64,000 nucleotides of DNA from Luteolibacter sp. Y139 (GTDB taxonomy: Bacteria; Verrucomicrobiota; Verrucomicrobiia; Verrucomicrobiales; Akkermansiaceae). The position numbers and the translations under genes were made by a program. Below, piece after piece: positions 34,574 through 43,273 of the stretch. The notes beneath the pieces are model-generated. The model saw only the letters and a list, made by a program, of their open reading frames with translations. It was not told where the DNA came from and made no database searches. Position 1 is the stretch's first letter. Each line of letters starts with the position of its first letter. The stretch covers positions 1 through 64,000 of the forward strand of contig NZ_JBBUKT010000018.1 of the NCBI RefSeq assembly GCF_038066715.1, given 5' to 3'.

Positions 34574-36340
34574 ATGATGGGCGGCAGAATGCGAAACACG
34601 TCTAACACCAGGCCTCAAAATTCCGCTCCGAATTCGAAGAGCGAGACCCCTGCTCCGCTGCTCCCAATCGCACTCCTAACCTACTCACCTTACGAGTTGG
34701 TCGCAGGCAAGGTGCTTTCGAATCACGTGACCGACGGAAGCGCGGACCCGTTGCTCAGCTTCGATGCCACTGAGATCACGCGAATGGAAGCTCGCTGGCG
34801 TCTGAAGTCCACGGCCTTTACCTCTGCGCTCGTGGGACTCCTTGGAGAACTCACTGGCAACGGCCTTACTATGGAGGATTTCCAGGACCCTGACGTCCGC
34901 GCGAGACTGGATCAATCTCTGGTTCCCTACCAAGTTGGCATGTCCGGGTTCCTGGACTTCGACGAACTGCTTGGCGAATGTTGGGACGAAGCCGCCGAGC
35001 TTGCCCGCGAATTCCATGCCCGCAGTCCGATGGTCCAGATCGTGAAAAAGGCAGCCGGGAGCAAGGACGGCTCCATCGCCTCTATCCTCAACCGCTACGG
35101 CCTCGGTGGAGTAGGCAAGGGACCGGTCAAAGCATCGGCGATTGTCCTCCGGCCACTAGTGATCAGAGCCATCGATGCGGCTCGCGTGCTTCGCGACAAA
35201 GATCCGGAAAAAATGACCCCCGAGGTCAATCGCCTGTTAGACGCTCTGGTTGATCTGGACCGCAAGATCCTTCCCACCCGTGATTTTGAAAAGATGGCTT
35301 CCGAGTGGAAGGAGGCCGATTTACAGGACATTCACGAAAGCTTTGGAGCAGCCTTTCTCGCTAGTGTCGCGGGCTCTGGAGACCTGGCGGACCTAACCGA
35401 GAAAACCGGCGGTTGGGGCGAAACAGTTGCAAGTTTACTTCCGCCCCAAATCGAAAAGATCTGCGATCTAGATTACGAAGCCGATGTCGTAAAGGAAGGT
35501 GTGAAGCGAATCGTCGATGCCGACGGCGCTGAGGCGCTCCGCGAAGCCAAGGAAGGCCGGGAAGCAAAAGCCAGCGGTTCGGGCTCATGGGCGCGAGCCG
35601 CGATTGAACGATCCACCGCCAAAGCCAAGGAAAGGTTCATGGAACTTCAAAAGGAGGGCATCCTCCGGAAAGGTCGCGATAAAGCCAACGCACTCAATTC
35701 TGGCACCTACTCGAAGGACCAGGAACATACCTTCACCTTCCAGAAGGAAGACTACCGCAAGATCATCGCGAGGGTCGAAAAGGAATTTCGAGACGAACTG
35801 CGCGAGCCACGGGAACCGGAGCCTGCAATTGTCGATACGAAGCAAACTACCACCGACAAGAAACCAAAGTGGGTTAGCCGCGGAAAGCGTGCATCCACTA
35901 ACGAAGGCTATGATCCCGCCCTCATTGACTGGGTAAAAATCCTGGACGACGAGATCCAACGGACCAGCCGCGTGGGCGTCCGGCGCGACTTCACGAAGTT
36001 CCGCGAGCTGATCATGGATTTGGTCTTCCTGCTTGCCGACTCCTCCTTTGCCTCGATCGGATCCGCCTCTTATGGGGTTCAGAGTCGCTTTTCGCAGCCG
36101 CGGTATCGCCGCTTCGGTCCAGTTCTGACGAGCCTCGGAGACACCATGCGACAGGTCCGCGACGGCACGCTCTTACGTGCGGGCAAGTTGCTGCCCAAAT
36201 ATTCGCCCTGTAACAACCTATTGATGCTGGACGCGATTCGCCGCAGCTGGACCGACCGCCAGCTTGAACTTGAGCACTCGCAGTTCATGAACGACGGAAA
36301 GCTGCGGAATCCCCAACTGGTAACGAGCATGGCCCAATAG
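34574..36340 (+). CDS. Large unknown protein divergent from the polymerase gene
   Basis: 588 residues; start 34574 or MRNTSN at 34589. Mostly helical and charged, with a basic middle (KAKERFMELQKEGILRKGRD) and a C-terminal block (PRYRRFGPVLTSLGDTMRQV). No recognised fold. Its divergent pairing with the polymerase across a 144-bp gap makes it a candidate replication accessory or structural protein. It uses several TTA codons followed by C, unlike the flanking chromosomal genes. Confidence 0.65.
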   Translation: MMGGRMRNTSNTRPQNSAPNSKSETPAPLLPIALLTYSPYELVAGKVLSNHVTDGSADPLLSFDATEITRMEARWRLKSTAFTSALVGLLGELTGNGLTMEDFQDPDVRARLDQSLVPYQVGMSGFLDFDELLGECWDEAAELAREFHARSPMVQIVKKAAGSKDGSIASILNRYGLGGVGKGPVKASAIVLRPLVIRAIDAARVLRDKDPEKMTPEVNRLLDALVDLDRKILPTRDFEKMASEWKEADLQDIHESFGAAFLASVAGSGDLADLTEKTGGWGETVASLLPPQIEKICDLDYEADVVKEGVKRIVDADGAEALREAKEGREAKASGSGSWARAAIERSTAKAKERFMELQKEGILRKGRDKANALNSGTYSKDQEHTFTFQKEDYRKIIARVEKEFRDELREPREPEPAIVDTKQTTTDKKPKWVSRGKRASTNEGYDPALIDWVKILDDEIQRTSRVGVRRDFTKFRELIMDLVFLLADSSFASIGSASYGVQSRFSQPRYRRFGPVLTSLGDTMRQVRDGTLLRAGKLLPKYSPCNNLLMLDAIRRSWTDRQLELEHSQFMNDGKLRNPQLVTSMAQ

Positions 36341-36352
36341 TCCGAAACCGAC

Positions 36353-38224
36353 ATGGCGGGCAAAGTTCTTCCCATGCCGTTCGGAGGAACTTGTGCCCCA
36401 TGTTTTCCTGGAAGTTTGACGCAGCCAGCGCCGAACCAACCAACACTTCAACCCGCACGATTGCGCGCATGCACCTTCGTGCGGGTCTCTACGTCGGAAC
36501 AGGCCGAAGACGGGCGCGCCGGCCTGCTCCGTCAGCGCGAGGAAGTGGCCCGTGTGATCCAGTCGAAGGGTTATGCGTTGGCCCACCAGATCGAGTTGGT
36601 GGACGTGAGCGGCACCGCCACGTTGTTCGCTCCGGAGGTTCAAGATCTCCTGGTTCGGATCGAGCGTAAGGAATTGGACGTTGTCGTTACGTCCGAGATG
36701 TCGCGACTGCTTCGCCCAGACGACCTCTCCAGCTTCTCGCTCCTGGAGACATGCAAGCAGAACGGCGTCATCATCGATGTCGGTGGGTCCGCGCAGGATC
36801 TCAATAGCCCAGAAGGCTTCGTCCTGAGCGGGATCCTGGCGCTGATGTCCGGGAGCGAGAGAATGACCATGCGGAAGCGCCTCGAAGCCTCTCGCGAGGC
36901 CAAGAGAGCAGCCGGCCTTTGTCCCAGTCCTAAAATCACCCTGCCCCTCGGCGTGGAGTTCCTGAGAGGGAACGAGAACAGGTGGATTTACACGTCTGAC
37001 GTTGCGCCAGTCATTGAGGCGTTCCGAATCGTGGATGAGGAGGGCGTCAGGAACCTAACCGAAATTGGGCGGAGAACCGGCCTGCATCCCCGGAACGTCC
37101 GCTACCTTCTGGCCAACACGATCTACAAAGGAATCCGTTCGATCACCAAGATGCGGTCGAGTGAGAAGGCCATCGGGCCCACGGGCCGTCAAAAAGACAG
37201 GAAAAAAATCGAGCGGCCTGAACATCGTTGTCTCTTTGTTCGAGTGTTCAGGTCCGAGGATCAAGCCGTCTCCGACGAGAGGTTCGATCGCGTTCAACGG
37301 GTCTTGGAGTCGATTCGTGAGTCGCACACGGTCGTCGTTCACGAACGGCATCGCGGGTCGATGTTGACGGGCGTTGGGTTCTGCGGTCTGTGTTCGCTCA
37401 GGCTGGCCGGGAAGACCCGAAGTCGGTATTTGGCCGATGGGTCGAAGAGTTCGGGGCACTACGTTTGCAGTAGTCAGCTCGGCGTTTTGAAGAACCCGGT
37501 GCCGAGGTGCAGCAATTCGTGGGTGGCCAAGGAACATCTCGATGCCTTGGCCTCGAAGTTCCTGGAATGCTGCCTGGACGATCCGGAGTTCACCTCCTCC
37601 ATCCTGAACTTCGCACGGGAGAAACAGTCGAACATCGTAGGTTTCTCCATAGAGGAAGCGACTAAAGCCAAGCTCGACGACCTTTCGCGACGGGACGCGC
37701 GCATCATGGCGGCGATTGAATCCGGGGCTATGGACGTCCATGAAGCGAAGCAGGCAAGGCTGAGACTTCAGACCCAACGTCAGGCCTTGCTTGCCACAAT
37801 TGAGCGGACGACAGCCCCTGATCCGGGACAGGTGGAGCTTCAGGGGATCGCCGGCAAGATCGCCAACGGGAAGGCAGCGTGGCTGAAGCTCGTGACTCCA
37901 CGGGAGAAGAAGGAATTCGTCGCGAAGCTCTTTAGCGAGCTGTACTTCAGAGATCAGGAACTCACCGCATTCCGACTCGCGCCCGGATTGGTCGGTGGTG
38001 GGGTCTGGAAGTTTGCCTCCGATATGCCGGTGATCCTGGAGACGCCCTTCCGAATCACCGATCCCGACCCTGAGGTTCCGGAAGGTATGCGTCGCTGCCC
38101 GACCTGCAAGGAGATCAAGGAGTTTCCGGCGCAGTTCTATGGTGACCGTCCTCGGTGTAGGAAATGCGCCAGAGCAGCCTGCAAAGCCCGGCACGAACGG
38201 AAACGCCGGGAGGCTGGCAAATAG
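36353..38224 (+). CDS. Large serine recombinase (integrase)
   Basis: 623 residues (ATG 36353, or 36374). Catalytic serine S46 in TFVRVSTSEQ, resolvase domain with VVVTSEMSRLLRP and MSGSERMTMRKRLEASREAK, a recombinase domain (GIRSITKMR region), a zinc ribbon starting GFCGLCSLRL with a late partner Cys, and a coiled coil. An extra C-terminal Cys cluster (MRRCPTCKEI, CRKCARAAC) is unusual. Large serine recombinases integrate and excise phages and mobile islands by att x att exchange. Confidence 0.88.
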   Translation: MAGKVLPMPFGGTCAPCFPGSLTQPAPNQPTLQPARLRACTFVRVSTSEQAEDGRAGLLRQREEVARVIQSKGYALAHQIELVDVSGTATLFAPEVQDLLVRIERKELDVVVTSEMSRLLRPDDLSSFSLLETCKQNGVIIDVGGSAQDLNSPEGFVLSGILALMSGSERMTMRKRLEASREAKRAAGLCPSPKITLPLGVEFLRGNENRWIYTSDVAPVIEAFRIVDEEGVRNLTEIGRRTGLHPRNVRYLLANTIYKGIRSITKMRSSEKAIGPTGRQKDRKKIERPEHRCLFVRVFRSEDQAVSDERFDRVQRVLESIRESHTVVVHERHRGSMLTGVGFCGLCSLRLAGKTRSRYLADGSKSSGHYVCSSQLGVLKNPVPRCSNSWVAKEHLDALASKFLECCLDDPEFTSSILNFAREKQSNIVGFSIEEATKAKLDDLSRRDARIMAAIESGAMDVHEAKQARLRLQTQRQALLATIERTTAPDPGQVELQGIAGKIANGKAAWLKLVTPREKKEFVAKLFSELYFRDQELTAFRLAPGLVGGGVWKFASDMPVILETPFRITDPDPEVPEGMRRCPTCKEIKEFPAQFYGDRPRCRKCARAACKARHERKRREAGK

Positions 38225-38482
38225 CGGTCGAACCGACCAAATCCAGGAAAGTTCGCGTGTGCGGATCCCCGGCTCTTTTTCGAGTGTCAGGCTATAGACG
38301 ACCTGGCTTCTTCGACTTGACTGCCGTGGCGCGTGTTAATAATCGCGAGCCTCGACGCGACGGCGAACGGACCCACCATTACTAGGGTTGTAGTAATCGG
38401 AGGCTTGATCTGCTCAAGCTCAGGATCGCGCATTTACGCGAACTCCTGTGCGAATGCGATAGATCGCCCACCTCGGCGGATC

Positions 38483-39145
38483 TTACGCCGCGAGCCCGAG
38501 CCTCCGCAGCAGCAAGAATGTGTTTCGGATGTGCCAGCGTCCTCCGCCAGGCGAGGCGACCTCTCGCTCGTTCAGGGCGTCTCGAAGGCCGCGGACGGTA
38601 GCGAAGCCAGAGGAGCGGAGGTCCGCCACGAGTTTCCGGTAGTCCTCGGCCCGTTCCGTGGCCTGCTGTTTGTGCTTAGCAGCAAGCACCCGGCCAGTGG
38701 CCCCAATATCAATTCCGAGATTTTTCGCAGCCAAAAGTGCGCTTTTTGTCCTTTCTGAAATTAGCCGGGCCTCCTCCTCGGCGACAGCACTATAGATATG
38801 CAAGACGAAGCGATTTGCCAAAGGCATATCACATGCTGAGAAGGAGACGCCACTATCCATCAGCGTGCTGATGATCCTGACGCTACGCGCCAGACGGTCG
38901 AGCTTCGCGATCACGAGGTGAGCCTTGCGCTTCCGGCACACCTCCAGAGCTTCCATGAGCTTGGGCCGATTTGCCTTCCTCCCGCTTTCGATCTCGGTCA
39001 ACTCCAGGATCACCTCCCCCGGTTTGTTAGCCAAGAACCCAGCTACCGTTGCTCGCTGCCCTGCGACCCCTAGGCCCGAGCGCCCCTGTTCGTCGGTAGA
39101 GCACCTGTAGTAGCAAACCCACTTTGACGGTTGTTCGGAGTTCAT
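38483..39145 (-). CDS. Small serine resolvase/invertase
   Basis: 220 residues. Catalytic S16 in YYRCSTDEQGRSGLG; AHLVIAKLDRLARSVRIIST and AVAEEEARLISERTKSALLA are hallmark resolvase helices. The C-terminus has a short HTH-like region (SGFATVRGLRDALNEREV). Convergent with the large recombinase, 258 bp apart. Probably resolves cointegrates or dimers. Confidence 0.87.
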   Translation of the reverse strand: MNSEQPSKWVCYYRCSTDEQGRSGLGVAGQRATVAGFLANKPGEVILELTEIESGRKANRPKLMEALEVCRKRKAHLVIAKLDRLARSVRIISTLMDSGVSFSACDMPLANRFVLHIYSAVAEEEARLISERTKSALLAAKNLGIDIGATGRVLAAKHKQQATERAEDYRKLVADLRSSGFATVRGLRDALNEREVASPGGGRWHIRNTFLLLRRLGLAA

Positions 39146-39187
39146 CAGCGGAAATCAAAACACGGCGCTCGTCGGCGCACAAGTATT

Positions 39188-39209
39188 CGGGCGAATGACC
39201 ATTCGCCCG
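39188..39209. promoter_or_regulatory. Perfect hairpin/palindrome upstream of the resolvase
   Basis: CGGGCGAAT-GACC-ATTCGCCCG is a perfect 9-bp inverted repeat 43 bp upstream of the resolvase ATG, in a 385-bp gap between divergent genes. It could be a res-site arm, an operator or a terminator of upstream transcription. The rest of the gap shows no gene. Confidence 0.45.
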
Positions 39210-39530
39210 GAAACAGAAGCCCTCTTTGAGGATCATACCACCCCTCACGCGGATCTGATACTGGGGAGTGCTCGTGCTTCGCTGGGGATTACGCACGGAG
39301 CTACCTAGGCTGATGGCGGTTAGGATCTCACCGACTCGAACATGTCGATGAGCACTTCACCTTCGCCCGAAATTCCCGCCGTCTCGTGGACTGACTGTAA
39401 AGCTGCGGAATGCCCAGTCCGCCCCGAGCATGGCCCAATTTCCGAAATCGAAGATGTCGGGCTGAATGTGCGAGTCAGCCGAGGGCACAAGACGCCTGAG
39501 GCTACCAACCAACCAAAACAGAAATCGGAA

Positions 39531-40019
39531 ATGAGTATGAATAACAGCCTCGATGAAGCAGCAGCCAGAACCCTCCGCCTCCACGCTGGCGATCTCCCGG
39601 ACTTCCGCCCGGCGACGACGGTTTCCTCCCGCAACAACTCGTCGTCGGGCCCGTCCCGCCGCCAGGTCTGGGAAGACACGATCCGCGAGAACGCGGAACC
39701 GATCATGAAGTACGTCCGCAACGTCGCGGTGTCTGCATCCGAAGTTCTCGGTGCCCTGACTGCCCTCAACCTCAAAGCCTTCCCAATCCGCAAGGCGAAC
39801 GGACTCGGTGACGCCATGGGTGTTGTCGGCCTCAACCTCCCACAGATCGAGGGCTATGGGCGAAAGCTCTACCTGCTGCTGCCTCTAGTGATGCCTGCTG
39901 GCGAGTGGCAAGCGCTGGAAGCCGATAAGCCGGCCCTAGCCCGATACATGACCGAGAAGAACAAGTCCCTGAAAGCCGAGCCGATCGCCTCCGCAAACGA
40001 AGACGACGAAGCCGCATAA
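39531..40019 (+). CDS. Unknown protein (162 aa), first of a pair
   Basis: ATG 39531 (MSMNNSLDEAAARTLRLHAG). Disordered first 45 residues, then a helical domain (NAEPIMKYVRNVAVSASEVL) and an acidic end (NEDDEAA). 45 bp before the next gene and of similar style, suggesting partner proteins. No family recognised. Confidence 0.6.
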   Translation: MSMNNSLDEAAARTLRLHAGDLPDFRPATTVSSRNNSSSGPSRRQVWEDTIRENAEPIMKYVRNVAVSASEVLGALTALNLKAFPIRKANGLGDAMGVVGLNLPQIEGYGRKLYLLLPLVMPAGEWQALEADKPALARYMTEKNKSLKAEPIASANEDDEAA

Positions 40020-40064
40020 TCTCGTAACGAGAACCAAAAACAAGAAACCGAAAATAGAAGAACT

Positions 40065-40571
40065 ATGAATACCACTGCTAGCAATCCGGGTGATGACGCC
40101 CCGAAGAAGAACGAAGATCGAGTGATCCGTCAGATGCCATCGATCTCCGCCCTCCAGGAACTGGTGAAGGGCCTGCCGGTCGAGAGCAAGGCCTTGGTCA
40201 CTGAAGTCGTTGGTGAAGTTCGTCAGATCCTGACGAAAGTCGCCGAAGCCAGTGCTGTCATCTTTGTCAGCGATATCGCCAAAAACATCAAGACGCTCAA
40301 GGTGCGTCCCGACGACGAAGTGCTGAAAGAGTTCATTGAACTCGCCGCCCAGGATGAGCTTCGCGAGAGTGGCGTGGACATCAAGGCCGCGATCATCCAC
40401 CGAACGCTGGGCTCGGTTTCTCGCTACTATCTCCCCTACGGCACGGACGGAGAGGAAGCGAGAACAGCTCGCCGCGAGTGGGCCATCGCGCTTGAGAAGC
40501 TCCACAAGCACTTCTCCGGCGAACCGATCGAGGAGGACGACATCGCGCTCCCGGGTAACGCCGCCGCCTGA
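40065..40571 (+). CDS. Unknown helical protein (168 aa), second of a pair
   Basis: MNTTASNPGDDAPKKNEDRV leads into helices (LQELVKGLPVESKALVTEVV, DEVLKEFIELAAQDELRESG). Ends EEDDIALPGNAAA. Followed by a textbook terminator. Possibly DNA- or partner-binding; no recognised family. Confidence 0.65.
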   Translation: MNTTASNPGDDAPKKNEDRVIRQMPSISALQELVKGLPVESKALVTEVVGEVRQILTKVAEASAVIFVSDIAKNIKTLKVRPDDEVLKEFIELAAQDELRESGVDIKAAIIHRTLGSVSRYYLPYGTDGEEARTARREWAIALEKLHKHFSGEPIEEDDIALPGNAAA

Positions 40572-40612
40572 TCCAAGACCAGAACTGACTATGACGTGAC
40601 ATGAGGTATCGA

Positions 40613-40649
40613 GGAGCGTGCTTCGGTAACGGGGCACGCTCCTTTTTTT
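40613..40649 (+). terminator. Strong Rho-independent terminator
   Basis: GGAGCGTGC (40613-40621) and GCACGCTCC (40634-40642) form a perfect 9-bp stem, followed by seven T (40643-40649). It closes the 39531-40571 transcription unit. Confidence 0.9.
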
Positions 40650-40679
40650 CCATGTTGGTATCCGGCAACAGTCCGACTG

Positions 40680-41003
40680 ATGAACAAGCGAGCAGACTCC
40701 ACGTTGAAGCCCGAGATTCTAGAGCACGCTCAGAGGTGGCTGGCCGAGAAGCGTCCGGCATTCGTAGTCGCCGACGAGTTCGCGCGGCACGTCGCAGCGA
40801 CCATGGCACGCGACCTCGGACCTGACGAGTTGCTGGCAGCGGTCCTCGACTGCGGGTTCCCGTGCGTCCGTGGCGACAAAGGCGAGCGCGTTCTTTGGCT
40901 CCGCCCGACCAAGGCGGCCGGAGCTGCTACTACGTCGTTCGTCCCGACCGAGGCGATTCGGCAGTTCGTGGCCTCCGCTTCTAATGGAGAGCAGGCAGCC
41001 TAG
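40680..41003 (+). CDS. Small unknown protein (107 aa)
   Basis: MNKRADSTLKPEILEHAQRW; then EFARHVAATMARDLGPDELL, mostly helical. Begins 30 bp after the terminator, so it needs its own promoter. No family recognised. Confidence 0.5.
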   Translation: MNKRADSTLKPEILEHAQRWLAEKRPAFVVADEFARHVAATMARDLGPDELLAAVLDCGFPCVRGDKGERVLWLRPTKAAGAATTSFVPTEAIRQFVASASNGEQAA

Positions 41004-41432
41004 CAGCCTGCGGGCGCGCTGCCTTCTTCCGGCGCTTCGGAGACCCTTTCCTTGGACTTGCGGCCGTCCTGCGGCTCGCCGTCCCGCTCGACGGGAGAGA
41101 GGCAGGGAAGTGCCCCTCCGTGGCCAGAAGACCAGACAAGGCCTCGCTGGGTGGCAGAGGGTGGAGAAGAAGCCTTCGCGGCCACTTCCCGTCGCCGTAG
41201 CCGCGGCCCCCTGGTGTATCAAGGAGGAAGAAGTACGGAGCCCTTCTACGACGCGGCTTGGCGGGCTACCGCTCCTACGAAAGAGCCCTGGCTTTTCGTA
41301 GGCCTGCCCGGCTTCCCCGCAAGCGTCCGGGGCCAGGTCGTCCTAGAGGAAAGGCGGCGATTTATCACCGCAGGGCCAACTCTCGCTAATCGTCTCGGCG
41401 CAGTAGCTTGTGTGATAATTTTCAATCGAAGT
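41004..41432. other. 429-bp interval before the DUF2958 gene
   Basis: The frame of the DUF2958 gene stays open through much of this stretch, but its reading (Arg/Pro/Ser-rich) is unlike a domain. The only feature seen is copy B of the inverted repeated element at about 41185-41315. Confidence 0.5.
41185..41315 (-). repeat. Copy B of the diverged inverted repeat with conserved hairpins
   Basis: Matches copy A (30335-30461) in reverse complement. The hairpin at 41274-41302 has arms CCTACGAA...TTCGTAGG. Relative to copy A it keeps the bulged A and swaps one inner G-C pair to C-G. Shared blocks in the plus orientation: tacggagc at 41234-41241, agccgcggcccc near 41199-41210 and gtgtatcaaggagg. 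It precedes the DUF2958 gene by about 120 nt on the same strand. Confidence 0.5.
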
Positions 41433-41789
41433 GTGGAAATTATTACCGACCGAATCCGACAGAAGCTGATTGTGAACTTCACGATCAACTGCGAGCGTAA
41501 GGAGCGAGGAGAGACCGAAATCGACCACTGGCCGGTTGTGAAGATATTCACACCAGACGGGGCCTGCACTTGGTTACTCACCGAGCTGGACCACGAGAAC
41601 GATTTGGCGTTCGGAATATGCGATCTCGGTCTGGGCTACCCCGAAATGGGATACGTGTCACTCCAAGAACTCCGGCATCTGCGTGGCGGGCTTGGACTTC
41701 CGGTTGAGCGGGATCTTCACTTCGAAGCAACAATGAGCCTCACGGACTACGCGCTCGAAGCACTGAAGGCCGAGCGAATCATCGTCTAG
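41433..41789 (+). CDS. DUF2958 protein
   Basis: The GTG at 41433 gives a start (VEIITDRIRQKLIV) that fits the family's usual N-terminus; the frame is open far upstream but reads unlike the family. The core WPVVKIFTPDGACTWLLTEL, then FGICDLGLGYPEMGYVSLQE, is DUF2958, frequent on plasmids and phages. About 118 residues. Its TAG stop shares CTAG with the convergent HNH gene. Confidence 0.75.
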   Translation: MEIITDRIRQKLIVNFTINCERKERGETEIDHWPVVKIFTPDGACTWLLTELDHENDLAFGICDLGLGYPEMGYVSLQELRHLRGGLGLPVERDLHFEATMSLTDYALEALKAERIIV

Positions 41790-42636
41790 CCGTGATGACA
41801 CTCACGGTGACAATTCGGGCACAGCGCCCCGAGTTCTCGACCGTATCCTCTCCACCGTTCGCCAGAGGCTTCCAGTGGTGAACCTCCAGATAGGGGCTTC
41901 CATCGCTCTTCCTAGCGAACGGTGCCTTCTTCCCGCACTTCTCGCAGCTTCCCTTGGCTCTTCTGAGGACGGCAACGATAACGTCGGGGTTTCTCCTGAA
42001 TCCCACGGAAACGAGCTGCACACGCTCGGGCAGCTTTGGTGCCTCGCGTAGCCTTTTCGCCAAGGTCTTATCGTCCATTCGCATGGACGCCGCTACCCGA
42101 TCGTCGGTTTCCCGTTCGAGCTGTTCATCGGTGACCGGCTTAAGTTCGAGTAGATCCCCGACGTCAAATACTTCGCTCCACCCTCCGGACCTGCTTCGCT
42201 CCTTCAGCGGCTGACCGTCACTGCATTTGATCAGGACGGATCGACCGAACAATGTCTCAAGGGCCGTGAGATTCCGAACCGTCAACAGATTCACCGACCC
42301 CACGCCCACTACTCCTCGCTCCTTGAACAAATCCGATTCTCCGGGCTGGTAGCGTGAGAGGTGCCGATTCATCTCGCGCTTCCGGGCCGCTGAGACCTGG
42401 CGTTTATCCTCCCATCCTACAACCTCCGCGGAATAGCCGATCATGCCAAGGTTGTCGGTTGTCGCAATGAAGACCGGAACCGGAGAATCCACCCCCGGAG
42501 CCCGCTCTGAGAGCATCCGTATTACTCGCGTGGAGTAGGGCTGAAGAAAGTTGGTTATGGCCCCGTCGCTCTGCGCTGCCCTGATTTCCTCCAGGACAGA
42601 TTCGTAAATTCCATTGATGAATAGGGCGGTCTTCAT
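41786..42636 (-). CDS. HNH endonuclease with an apparent C-terminal frameshift
   Basis: ATG 42636 (MKTALFINGIYESVLEEIRA). The C-terminal HNH domain has CEKCGKKAPF, the zinc Cys pair, and YLEVHHWKPLANGGEDTVEN. As read, the frame continues GRCARIVTVSVITARR with a stop at 41779, missing the expected second Cys pair. Adding one base in the CCCC run at 41827-41830 restores GALCPNCHRECHHG and the TAG at 41786. So this is a 1-nt deletion, either real inactivation or a homopolymer sequencing error. Confidence 0.75.
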
Positions 42637-42731
42637 CGGATCTGAACCCACGGTTCTTTTAGGGATGTCTTAGATGTGCCAGATTCCAACCCGAGAGCAA
42701 GGCTCTACCAAGTTCCCGACGTTGGCGCGCG

Positions 42732-42747
42732 CTGGACCTTGGTCCAG
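42732..42747. promoter_or_regulatory. 16-bp palindromic operator candidate
   Basis: CTGGACC-TT-GGTCCAG is a perfect 7-2-7 palindrome about 96 bp upstream of the HNH gene ATG, in the gap behind the membrane-protein operon. Size and symmetry suit a dimeric repressor. Confidence 0.4.
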
Positions 42748-42877
42748 TGAGATCTAAATGAACTCAAGTTCGGCGAGACGGAAACCCCTTCCCTTGCGCT
42801 TCGTTGCCATGCCGGCCCAGCAGCGCGCCCCCCCGGCAGCCAGGAGCGAGGAAGGGCCAACGAGAGCCCGGCGGGCA

Positions 42878-43273
42878 CTACTCCTTGTCCCGCCCCTTGA
42901 GATTCCGCACGATCTCCTGGGCAACCCGCCAGTTACCAACGGATGGCTTTGCCGGGTGTCCGCGTTCTCCGCGCGCCAGCTGCTTCGCGACCGACTCCTC
43001 CATCATATACGTGTCAACGGCATCGAGGGTCGCCGCAGGGTTCCGGACCAAACACCAGAGGACCTGCCCCGCAGCCGATATGATTACTGCCGGGACTAAA
43101 AGCATCAGGGCGTCCTTCCCAAACAGCTCCACCCCCTTCCCTATCATCAGGTAAGCGCAGAACGACAGGAAGGCTGCAACGAGGACAGCGATGTAGTGAA
43201 TGGGACGATCCATCCGGGCCAAGGCCGCGAGAATCACGAGTTCGATGATCAGTATCTGGATAATGTCCTTCAT
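42878..43273 (-). CDS. Small membrane protein ending an exported-protein operon
   Basis: 131 residues. Hydrophobic segments MKDIIQILIIELVILAALAR, YIAVLVAAFLSFCAYLMIG and LMLLVPAVIISAAGQVLWCL, then a soluble charged tail. The start overlaps the upstream stop by 4 nt (43270-43273). Function unknown. Confidence 0.65.
   Translation of the reverse strand: MKDIIQILIIELVILAALARMDRPIHYIAVLVAAFLSFCAYLMIGKGVELFGKDALMLLVPAVIISAAGQVLWCLVRNPAATLDAVDTYMMEESVAKQLARGERGHPAKPSVGNWRVAQEIVRNLKGRDKE

Noticed and set aside
37055..38194. 379-codon frame opposite the large recombinase
   Set aside because: No domain; the plus strand is a clear recombinase.
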